Of a stretch of 64,000 nucleotides of DNA, positions 34,163 to 43,493 are shown piece by piece (within the stretch, counting starts at the first letter, position 1; the number at the start of each line of letters is the position of its first letter). Made by a program: the position numbers and the translations under genes. Source of the stretch: Flectonema sp. DT1601 (Eukaryota > Euglenozoa > Diplonemea > Diplonemida > Diplonemidae); assembly GCA_964019425.1 (NCBI GenBank), contig OZ025864.1:125001-189000 (forward strand). Reading direction: 5' to 3'. The notes beneath the pieces are model-generated. The model was not told the origin of the DNA. It worked only from the letters and a program-made list of their open reading frames with translations, and ran no database searches.

Positions 34163-34390
34163 ATAAACAATGTTATCATTGTCTTTTTTCTATCGATCGA
34201 CTATGTGGATCACTTTCAATTTTCCGTCCTGGTCAGGACGCTAAACTGATTGTTTTTTCTTTAAAAATAAATAAAAAGAATAAAAAAAAAAAAAAAAAAA
34301 AGGAATAAACAATGTTATCATTGTTTTTTTTCTATCGATCGACTATGTCGATTAATTTCTATTTTCCGTCCTGATCGAGACGCTAAACTG
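31850..34390 (+). repeat. Tandem array of 19 hairpin modules (~115-150 bp each)
   Basis: Each module holds ACAATG-TTAT-CATTGT (extended by flanking A and T runs), then ATCGAC-TAT-GTCGAT, then TTTCTATTTTCCG. Most then have CGTCCTG-GT-CAGGACG or its CGTCCTGGTCAAGACG form followed by CTAAACTGATTG, and a poly(T)/poly(A) spacer. Some modules lack the third hairpin. A second arm type reads TTCGACTTTGTCGAC or TCGACGTTGTTGA. Homopolymer length differs from module to module while the hairpin cores stay nearly constant. Confidence 0.95.
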
Positions 34391-34415
34391 ATTGTTTCCT
34401 TTTTTTAAATAATAA

Positions 34416-34453
<38 letters not shown>

Positions 34454-34849
34454 ATCTCCCTGCTATCCTCATATCCCCACAATAATATTATACCTTTTCA
34501 TTTTCTCTTTCCTTTTCTGGTCTTTTTTTTTTCTTTTTTTCCTTTTTCATACAACGTTTTTTATTTATATTTTATTTTTTTTTTTTTTTTTCATGTTTGA
34601 TTATTTCCTCTTCATATTTTTTTTCTATTCTTTCTTTTTTTTTTTTTTTTTTTTTTTCTCTACCTCTCTCTTAATTCTGTTCGTTTCTTTGAAACGAAAA
34701 TTCATTTGAATATTATTCCTTGGTCAGCAACCATCATTGTCGCCCTTTGGGCCTGTTAAAAAAAAAAAAAAAATAAAAAGAAAGTTTACGTCGGGAATAG
34801 GGCAGGAGCCAAAAGCTCCCAGTCCGTTACTTCCCACTTATCGAAATTC

Positions 34850-35290
34850 AGCCTTTTGTGGAGCTATCCACTCTGCGGTCTTTTTAGGCCCCTCTATCTA
34901 CTTTGCTTTATAAGACCCAATGTTTCTTCTCATCCAATTGCTTTTCTCAAGTTGCCTCTTCGGCATTCATTTGCCAACCACATTATTTATCAAAATATAT
35001 ATTATAAACAAGTAGTTACTCCGATTTTTCTGTTTTAGAGCGTAGCTCGTTTTCCTTTAAACAGTATTTACCAAAAAAAACTCTAGGGTTAGCTGCCCGA
35101 AATTAAAAAAAAAGGAATAGTTTAAAAAAAAAGATCTTAACTCATCGATATTGTTTCTGAGCCATTCTCTTTTCTATTTTTTTTTTTTTTTATTATTGCT
35201 ACTTCACAACAAAAAAAAAAAGAAACACCGGGCCGGCGGTGTCATAAAGATACTGGCAACCATCTCTCAGCCAACCCAGCCCCCGAGGCT
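34850..35290 (+). other. LINE 5' UTR, copy 1
   Basis: Begins immediately after the 3' UTR edge CGAAATTC with AGCCTTTTGTGGAGC, and the same junction is seen at 47970/47971 and 53200/53201. The first bases can form GTGGA-GCTA-TCCAC closed by a GCCT/AGGC pair. A G+C-rich hairpin CACCG-GGCCGG-CGGTG lies at about 35226-35242. The RT frame is open from 35141 without any ATG. Confidence 0.6.
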
Positions 35291-38200
35291 TTGCAAGAGG
35301 CTATTTCGAGATCGGCTCTGGATGGGGATAAAACTTTAGTAGCCAAATGTCCTTTATGTTTTGAGACATACCTCAAAGGTCCAGTTGCGCATTTTAGACG
35401 TAACTGTAAGTTTAGTAAGGAATTTAAGGACTATAAGTCACGTTTTCCCCCATCTACCCACTCCCAAGTTAAAGATTGTTACCACTTACCTTGTCCAGAA
35501 TGTGGTAAGCTTTTCAAAAGTATCGCTACGAGAGCGAAACACTGTGTTAACGGTACATGTAAAGGTACACCTCTGTCTCCCCTCACAGGGAATAATTCAG
35601 ACCTGGAACCTCCCTTTGTAGGAGAATCTGTAGATTTTAAAACTTCACAAACAGCTTTCGTTCCTTATAACTCTACAACACCCACTTTTACCCCGTTACA
35701 CCCGTCTCGTCTCAAATTCCGATCTTTTGGAACTGAATGGAAGGACATCGACGTTTCTGCTGCAGAAAAACTTCAAACTTTCACCGTCGAAACAGAAAAT
35801 TCTTCAAAACCTGCCGACCAACTTGATAAACTACTCAAAACGGTTTATCAAATATGTAGCGGTTTCTTTGAAGAAACAAAGCGGAATTTACCCCGCAAAC
35901 AGAAATCAAGGGAAGAGGTCATCCTCGACCAAGAAAAACTTGAATGTCGTCTGGAAATGAAACAGCTAAGACAGGAGCTCCGCAAATCTGGGCCTTCTAT
36001 AGAGAACGCTGTCAAATGGAAAGAGGCAAGAACGAGAATGAAAAGGATTTTCCGAATGTATCGGAATTTAGAAAAGAAAAATTTATTCAAAAAATTACAA
36101 GATAAATTTCGTCAAAATCCGTTTACTGCCATAAAAGAAGAACTCCAAAAAGAAGATCCTCAACCCCCCTCCCTTGATATTCCAGAGGAAAAAATAATTG
36201 AACATTTTAAAAACAACTATTGTGACAATGAAAAAAAAAAAACTGATTTCACCCATCCCTCTTTTTTACCTAAGTCTGACTACAAGACAATGGATGATAT
36301 CCAGTTCCCGAGCTTCGAACAGTTTGGTATTCTCTTATCAAAGAAAAAAAACAAATGTGCCCCTGGTCCCAATTGCATACCTTATGTTGTATGGAAAAAG
36401 GTCCCAACTTTTATGGAAGCACTTTACAAGGTATTAAAGAGAATTTTCGAACTCAAGGCCTATCCGGATAGTTGGGGCTTAGCATTTGTAACAATGCTCC
36501 CAAAGCCCAACTCCGATGGGAAAGACATCTCGAAAACGAGACCGATAGCTGTGGGCAACTGCGACGGGAAAATTTTTAATACGGTTATTCAGGAAGCCGT
36601 CGCAAACCACACTCTTTCTAAATTTAATTTTCAAAAAGGCTTTAGGAAAGGTGTCTCTGGATGTATCGAACATGCCACGATCACCTCAGAGATTTTTAAA
36701 GAAGTGAAAGCTCTCCGGAAAAACCTAACAATTGTCTGGGTGGATTTGGCAGATGCTTTCGGCTCAGTCAAACATCAATTAATTTTCTTTGCTTTAAAAT
36801 ATTTCGGAATTCACGAAAGAATAATCGGTTTCTATAAAAGGTATTATTCCTCCATGCGCGTCCAAATCAGAGTTGGAGAAGGCCTGACGCCCACTATCCC
36901 TTTTGAAGTTGGTGTCTTTCAAGGCTGCGTTTCCTCCCCAACCCTTTTTAATTTGGTATTCCAACTACTGCTCTTTTCCTTAGCAGTTCATCAACAGGAA
37001 GCCTACGAGTTTAACAATAAATCCCTCCAACTATTAGTTGCAGCTTTTGCTGATGATTTACAACTTACCACGTCATCAAAGGCGGGGGCAAAATTGCTAA
37101 TCAAGTCGCTCGAACAGTTTCTTTCCTGGTCTCGTGGTATGAAAGCGAAACCCCAGAAATGCATTGCCCACAGCTTTGTACAAGGGAAACCAGCTAACCC
37201 GGACCTGAAGATTAACAATGTTCCGATTACGAATCTCCAGGAAGCTGGAGAGTTCAAATACCTCGGGCGTTGGTTTGAGCCGAACGCCAAAGAACAGAAA
37301 TTGCGAGAGCGCCTGACCACTTTTACCAGGAATTTTTTAAAAAAAGTCGACGCCATGCCACTATATGGGTCTCAGAAGGCTTGGTCTGTCCAACACTTGT
37401 TATTGTCAAGGTTAACATGGAGTTTAATGATCCATGACTTATCTCTCCCTTTTGCCAAAAAAATGGACAAAATTATTAAACCTTTTTTGAAGAAATGGTG
37501 GGGATTTGTCCGCTCTGCGAACACAGTCATCCTTTTTACCGGTTCAAAGAACACTGTTGGTCTCAGACACAAAAGAGTTGAGACGCTATATAAACAAGCG
37601 CAATCAATTAAACTAGACATCCTCAGATCCTCACAGGACTCTGACATGCACGGTGTCTACAATGTTATTATGGAGAAATCGTCCAACTGGTCGAAAAAGT
37701 TTTCAGCTTCTGCTGAGTGGGAGCGCCTTATTAAGTTTTTTTCTTACCGTTCTCTTGCGAAGCAATCAGCTGGTCTTGGTCACCGATTGCGCGATCTACG
37801 TACTACTCGCCCCGATCTCCTTAAGCGTTTTGAAGTGGAAGCCACAGATGAACTACTGAACTCTTTGAATAAATTACAAGTCCAAGGTCAGTGGAAGGAG
37901 TGGTCTAAATGTATGATAAACGATTTCACCTGGAATAAGGTACTTAGGGAGGGAAATCCTGCCTATATCTCATTTCAACTGAAAGCGGTTACAAACACCC
38001 TCCCCTCACAAGATAATTTAAAGAGGTGGAACATCACCAATGTGGACCAAAATTGTGTTTTGTGTGGCAAAGTGAATCCTACCCTCAGGCATGTCTTAAC
38101 AGGCTGTCCTGTCTCTTTAACACAAGGGAGGTTCACGTGGCGTCACGACAGCGTTCTAAAACGCATTGTTATCTTCTTGGAAGAGTTGATAATAAAAGCC

Positions 38201-38731
38201 AACAAAAGAAAAGAAAACCTCCCGCCTCCCTCTCAAACTTTTTTAAAAACAGGGGAAAATAAACCCCTAGAAAGAATTTCTAAAGAGACAGGCGAACTTT
38301 CACTAGCGAATGATTGGGTCATCCTCGACGATGTCGGTGATAACCGCCTAATTGTTCCTCTTGAAGTGTGCCATGTCTCGTCCTCTCTAAGACCAGACAT
38401 TTTTATTTATTCTTTTTTTGCGAAAAGAGCACTGATTCTGGAGCTGACGTGTCCAAATGAAGATCGTTTCGAAACCTCTCATGTCTTAAAGGAAAAGAAA
38501 TACCTAAAGCTAAGAGACTCGATCATCGCTAATGGCTTCGACTGTAACATTTTTACTATTGAAGTTGGCGTACGAGGAAACATCTGCATGGACCAGCTGA
38601 ACATCTGGACACGTCACATCGGTTCACCTTTAGCACCAACAAAAGCTTTATTTTGTGAATGCACCAGAATCGCCAGACAGTGCTCATATGTTCTGTTCCA
38701 GACGAAAGGAATTTCGATAAGTGGGAAGTAA
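35291..38731 (+). CDS. LINE ORF: zinc fingers, reverse transcriptase, CCHC knuckle, REL endonuclease (copy 1, full RT part)
   Basis: Numbering is from the TTG at 35291; no ATG precedes the zinc fingers. Two N-terminal fingers: C20-x2-C23-x10-H34-x4-C39 and C68-x2-C71-x12-H84-x5-C90, likely for target DNA. RT: APGPNCIPY near 357, KTRPIAVGNCDGK, catalytic D485 in VWVDLADAF, GVFQGCVSSP (541-550), and FADD 586-589. The CCHC knuckle is C922-x2-C925-x8-H934-x4-C939, followed by TQGRFTWRHDSVL. Then comes the PD-(D/E)XK-like motif PD1036-x14-E1051-LT, the pattern known for R2, CRE and NeSL LINEs. It would perform target-primed reverse transcription. Here the frame ends in GISISGK because the ORF is joined at 38708 to an inverted 3' UTR. 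The minus-strand copy shows that the native frame runs on into the coiled-coil region. All RT and endonuclease motifs are intact. Confidence 0.93.
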   Translation: MQEAISRSALDGDKTLVAKCPLCFETYLKGPVAHFRRNCKFSKEFKDYKSRFPPSTHSQVKDCYHLPCPECGKLFKSIATRAKHCVNGTCKGTPLSPLTGNNSDLEPPFVGESVDFKTSQTAFVPYNSTTPTFTPLHPSRLKFRSFGTEWKDIDVSAAEKLQTFTVETENSSKPADQLDKLLKTVYQICSGFFEETKRNLPRKQKSREEVILDQEKLECRLEMKQLRQELRKSGPSIENAVKWKEARTRMKRIFRMYRNLEKKNLFKKLQDKFRQNPFTAIKEELQKEDPQPPSLDIPEEKIIEHFKNNYCDNEKKKTDFTHPSFLPKSDYKTMDDIQFPSFEQFGILLSKKKNKCAPGPNCIPYVVWKKVPTFMEALYKVLKRIFELKAYPDSWGLAFVTMLPKPNSDGKDISKTRPIAVGNCDGKIFNTVIQEAVANHTLSKFNFQKGFRKGVSGCIEHATITSEIFKEVKALRKNLTIVWVDLADAFGSVKHQLIFFALKYFGIHERIIGFYKRYYSSMRVQIRVGEGLTPTIPFEVGVFQGCVSSPTLFNLVFQLLLFSLAVHQQEAYEFNNKSLQLLVAAFADDLQLTTSSKAGAKLLIKSLEQFLSWSRGMKAKPQKCIAHSFVQGKPANPDLKINNVPITNLQEAGEFKYLGRWFEPNAKEQKLRERLTTFTRNFLKKVDAMPLYGSQKAWSVQHLLLSRLTWSLMIHDLSLPFAKKMDKIIKPFLKKWWGFVRSANTVILFTGSKNTVGLRHKRVETLYKQAQSIKLDILRSSQDSDMHGVYNVIMEKSSNWSKKFSASAEWERLIKFFSYRSLAKQSAGLGHRLRDLRTTRPDLLKRFEVEATDELLNSLNKLQVQGQWKEWSKCMINDFTWNKVLREGNPAYISFQLKAVTNTLPSQDNLKRWNITNVDQNCVLCGKVNPTLRHVLTGCPVSLTQGRFTWRHDSVLKRIVIFLEELIIKANKRKENLPPPSQTFLKTGENKPLERISKETGELSLANDWVILDDVGDNRLIVPLEVCHVSSSLRPDIFIYSFFAKRALILELTCPNEDRFETSHVLKEKKYLKLRDSIIANGFDCNIFTIEVGVRGNICMDQLNIWTRHIGSPLAPTKALFCECTRIARQCSYVLFQTKGISISGK

Positions 38732-39104
38732 CGGACTGGGAGCTTTTGGCTCCTGCCCTATTCCCGACGTAAACTTTCTTTTTATTTTTTTTTTTTTTTT
38801 AACAGGCCCAAAGGGCGACAATGATGGTTGCTGACCAAGGAATAATATTCAAATGAATTTTCGTTTCAAAGAAACGAACAGAATTAAGAGAGAGGTAGAG
38901 AAAAAAAAAAAAAAAAAAAAAAAGAAAGAATAGAAAAAAAATATGAAGAGGAAATAATCAAACATGAAAAAAAAAAAAAAAAATAAAATATAAATAAAAA
39001 ACGTTGTATGAAAAAGGAAAAAAAGAAAAAAAAAAGACCAGAAAAGGAAAGAGAAAATGAAAAGGTATAATATTATTGTGGGGATATGAGGATAGCAGGG
39101 AGAT

Positions 39105-39141
<37 letters not shown>

Positions 39142-39394
39142 TTATTATTTAAAAAAAGGAAACAATCAGTTTAGCGTCTCGATCAGGACGGAAAATAGAA
39201 ATTAATCGACATAGTCGATCGATAGAAAAAAAACAATGATAACATTGTTTATTCCTTTTTTTTTTTTTTTTTTTTATTCTTTTTATTTATTTTTAAAGAA
39301 AAAACAATCAGTTTAGCGTCCTGACCAGGACGGAAAATTGAAAGTGATCCACATAGTCGATCGATAGAAAAAAGACAATGATAACATTGTTTAT

Positions 39395-39427
<33 letters not shown>

Positions 39428-39819
39428 CTTTTAATTATTTTAAAGAAAAAACAATCAGTTTAGCGTCTTGACCAGGACGGAAAATAGAAAGTGATCGACA
39501 TAGTCGATCGATAAAAAACAATGATAACATTGTTTATTCCTTTTTTTTTTCTTTTTTTTTTATTCTTTTTATTTATTTTTAAAGAAAAAACAATCAGTTT
39601 AGCGTCCTGACCAGGACGGAAAATAGAAAGTAATCGACATAGTCGATCGATAAAAAAAAAACAATGATAACATTGTTTATTCCTTTTTTTTTTCTTTTTT
39701 TTTATTCTTTTTATTTATTTTTAAAGAAAAAACAATCAGTTTAGCGTCCTGACCAGGACGGAAAATTGAAAGTGATCGACATAGTCGATCGATAAAAAAA
39801 CAATGATAACATTGTTTAT

Positions 39820-39850
<31 letters not shown>

Positions 39851-40623
39851 CCTTTTAATTATTTTTTAAAGAAAAAACAATCAGTTTAGCGTCTTGACCA
39901 GGACGGAAAATAGAAAGTGATCGACATAGTCGATCGATAAAAAACAATGATAACATTGTTTATTCTTTTTTTTTTTTTTTTTTTTTTTTAATCCTTTTTA
40001 TTATTTTAAAGAAAAAACAATCAGTTTAGCGTCTTGACCAGGACGGAAAATAGAAAGTGATCGACATAGTCGATCGATAAAAAAACAATGATAACATTGT
40101 TTATTCTTTTTTTTTTTTTTTTTTTAAATTCTTTTTATTTATTTTTAAAGAAAAAAAACGGAAAATAAAAATTAGTCGACAAAGTCGAACGATAAAAAAA
40201 AACAATGATAACATTGTTTATTCTTTTTTTTTTTGTTTTTTTTTATATTCTTTTTTATTAATTTTGAAAAAAAAACAATCAGTTTAGCGTCTTGACCAGG
40301 ACGGAAAATAGAAAGTAATCGACATAGTCGATCGATAAAAAAAACAATGATAACATTGTTTACTCTTTTTTTTTTTTTTTTTAAATTCTTTTTATTTTAA
40401 AAAGAAAAAAAACGGAAAATAGAAATTAGTCAACAAAGTCGAACGATAAAAAAAAAAACAATGATAACATTGTTTATTCTTTTTTTTTTATTTTTTTTTT
40501 TATATTCTTTTTTATTAATTTTGAAAAAAAAAACAATCAGTTTAGCGTCTTGACCAGGACGGAAAATAGAAAGTGATCGACATAGTCGATCGATAAAAAA
40601 AAAACAATGATAACATTGTTTAT

Positions 40624-40660
<37 letters not shown>

Positions 40661-43313
40661 CTTTTTTTTTTTTTAAAGAAAAAACAATCAGTTTAGCGTC
40701 TTGACCAGGACGGAAAATAGAAAGTAATCGACATAGTCGATCGATAAAAAAAACAATGATAACATTGTTTATTCTTTTTTTTTTTTTTTTTAAATCTTTT
40801 TATTTATTTTTTAAAAAGAAAAAAAAAAAACGGAAAATAGAAATTAGTCAACAACGTCGAACGATAAAAAAAAAAACAATGATAACATTGTTTATTCTTT
40901 TTTTTTTTATTTTTTTTTGTATTCTTTTTTATTAATTTTGAAAAAAAAACAATCAGTTTTGCGTCTTGACCAGGACGGAAAATAGAAAGTGATCGACATA
41001 GTCGATCGATAAAAAAACAATGATAACATTGTTTATTCTTTTTTTTTTTTTTTTTTTTTTTAAATCCTTTTTATTATTTTTAAAGAAAAAACAATCAGTT
41101 TAGCGTCTTGACCAGGACGAAAAATAGAAAGTGATCGACATAGTCGATCGATAAAAAAACAATGATAACATTGTTTATTCTTTTTTTTTTTTTTCTTCTT
41201 TTTTTTAAATCCTTCTTTTTATTTTTTAAAGAAAAAACAATCAGTTTAGCGTCTTGACCAGGACGGAAAATAGAAAGTAATCGACATAGTCGATCGATAA
41301 AATAAAAACAATGATAACATTGTTTATTCCTTTTTTTTTTTTTTTTATTCTTTTTATTTATTTTTAAAGAAAAAAACGGAAAATAGAAAGTAATCGACAT
41401 AGTCGATCGATAAAAAAACAATGATAACATTGTTTATTCTTTTTTTTTTTTTTTTTTTTTTAAATTCTTTTTATTTATTTTTTAAGAAAAAAACGGAGAA
41501 TAGAAATTAGTCGACAAAGTCGAACGATAAAAAAACAATGATAACATTGTTTATTCTTTTTTTTATTTTTTTTTTTATATTCTTTTTTATTAATTTTGAA
41601 AAAAAAAAAAAAACAATCAGTTTAGCGTCTTGACCAGGACGGAAAATAGAAAGTAATCGACATAGTCGATCGATAAAAATACAATGATAACATTGTTTAA
41701 TCTTTTATAATTTTTTATTTTTTTTTTTGTTTTAAAAAAAAAAAAAAAAAACAAGCGGAATTGATCATAATGGGTGGTAGGGGTTGTTATAACTTCGTTT
41801 GAAAATTCTTCTTTTTTGATTTCTTTTTTTTTTTCTTTTTACAGGAGTTAAGATCACTTTCAGGAGACAACACATTAACAAGAGCAGCAAGCAGAGTTGA
41901 CACTATCAATTCAAATTTGAAATACCGGGAATTAATTTACAAGGAGGTATCTCAAGTGACTTGGTATCTCTAGCGTGTCGGTATCTCTGGAGTGCTGGTA
42001 TCTCGTATGTGCGTTGGTATCTCATGAGTGATGGTATCTCTTGTGCATTAGAGAAACGAAAAAGAATGTCATGACCATGACGGAAGAATTGAGGAATTGA
42101 GTTAACATGTTCAATTTAACTTATTTAAACTTTTTTTTTTTTTTTAACAGACCGTAACTATTTGAAAATAAAATGTAGATGGGAAACAGTGAAAAGTAAA
42201 ATGGATGATAAAATTAAATGAGAAATATGACATAACAGACCAGATAGAGAGTATTAAAAGGAAATTGAAAAGGAAAAGAGAAACTAGGTTAACACTTATT
42301 TAAAATTAAGACCGGTTAGTCAGTTTAAGGTCTTGACTAGGACCAACAAAAAAGAAAGAAAAAAAAATTTAACGATCAAGCTGAGCTGATCTTGTTTTTA
42401 TTACAAATAGGGGAGCGGGAGGGATGGAAGGAATAGAGGAAAAAAAAAAGAAAAGGTTGATCAATTGGATCTGATCGTCGAGAAGAGGAAATTTTTTTAA
42501 AGGTTGATCGGTATAGCCGATCGTTGAGAAAAATAAACAGATATAAATACAATCAGTTTAAATTAAAAAAAGAAAAAAAGATTAACGATCAAGCTGAGCT
42601 GATCTTGTTTTTATTACAAATAGGGGAGCGGGAGGGATGGAAGGAATAGAGGAAAAAAAAAGAAAAGGTTGATCAATTGGATCTGATCGTCGAGAAGAAG
42701 AAATTATTTTAAAGGTTGATCGGTATAGCCGATCGTCGAGAAAAATAAACAGATATAAATACAATCAGTTTAAATTAAAAAAAGAAAAAAAGATTAACGA
42801 TCAAGCTGAGCTGATCTTGTTTTTATTTAAAATTAGGGGAGCGGGAGGGATGGAAGGAATAAAGGAAAAAAAAAAAAAAAAAAGGTCGATCAATTGGATC
42901 TGATCGTCGAGAAGAAGAAAACAATTATTTATAAAAAAAAAAAAAATGGTCGGTATAGCCGATCGTTGAGAAAAGAACAGATATAAATACAATCGGTTTT
43001 GGTGATCGACGAGTGGAGCGATCACTTGACAAGAAGGAAAAAGAAAGGACCGATTAATTGGGGCTTTGATTGTATTCCCAAGGCATGTTTTTTTTTTTTT
43101 TTTTTTTATTATTCATTTACATTATTATTTTTTTTTTTTTTTTTTAAATTAATAATCACATTTTGTTCAAAAATATTTCATATTAGAGTAAAAGAAAAAG
43201 AAAAAAAGAAATAAGAGAAAAAAAAAAAAAAAAAAAACCATTGCTGGCCCCCTCACCACTCATAGAGGATGAGGAGGCCAGTAAGGCGTCACTCAAATCT
43301 ATGCCAAGCCTTG
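38709..43313 (-). repeat. LINE 3' UTR, copy 2 (inverted, full)
   Basis: Reverse complement of 30246-34849 at nearly every base, including homopolymer lengths, the 19 hairpin modules and the iterons. With copy 1 it makes 4.6-kb inverted arms around RT copy 1. Its left edge is exactly the 3' UTR terminus (GAATTTCGATAAGTGGG), joined to the RT ORF through 1-3 bases. On the right it continues into the coiled-coil gene's 3' flank. Confidence 0.95.
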
Positions 43314-43493
43314 GGAACTTGGATTGGGGTTTAGACCATTTATAATTAACAATTAACAATTAACCTGATTAACGTTATGATCTGACGGACATAAACATAT
43401 CGATAAAATAATACAAACAAAAACGAACAATAAATAATAAATAAGCTAAAAAACTAACTAAACAAAGTGATGTGAAAGTAAGGAAAAAGAGAA
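43314..43493 (-). other. Sequence between coiled-coil stop codon and hairpin-rich 3' UTR
   Basis: 180 bp containing three TTAATTG copies on the sense strand (around 43345-43370), like the short tandem repeats at some LINE 3' ends. The duplicate is at 57678-57858. Confidence 0.5.

Larger units (their letters stand above)
30246..34849 (+). repeat. LINE 3' UTR, copy 1 (full ~4.6 kb)
   Basis: Starts at the short palindrome CCAAGGCTTGG and ends at the sharp edge CCCACTTATCGAAATTC. In order: two homopolymer blocks (30320-30480), three ~213-bp repeats (30563-31187), six 17-bp iterons (31516-31610), nineteen hairpin modules (about 31850-34390), and a terminal region with hairpins TTCGTTTC-TTT-GAAACGAA, GCCC-TTT-GGGC and GGAGC-CAAAA-GCTCC (34679-34830). 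It is non-coding. I call it the 3' UTR because copies at 43313 and 57859 continue directly from the end of the coiled-coil ORF. Confidence 0.8.

Noticed and set aside
31850-34390. Hammerhead ribozymes in the hairpin modules (CTGA... and GAAA-like strings)
   Set aside because: The conserved CUGANGA core is not matched on either strand (CUGACCA at best) and the stem order does not fit.
30246-43313. LTR retroelement with the 4.6-kb blocks as terminal repeats
   Set aside because: The blocks are inverted, not direct, and the gene between them has no integrase, protease or RNase H. Its RT, CCHC and PD-x14-E layout is that of a REL-type LINE.
30246-43313. DNA transposon with giant 4.6-kb terminal inverted repeats
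   Set aside because: No transposase is present, the outer left edge is not the same type of terminus as the inner edges, and the other copies show the arm joined in direct order to both RT and coiled coil. The inverted pair is better explained as rearrangement.
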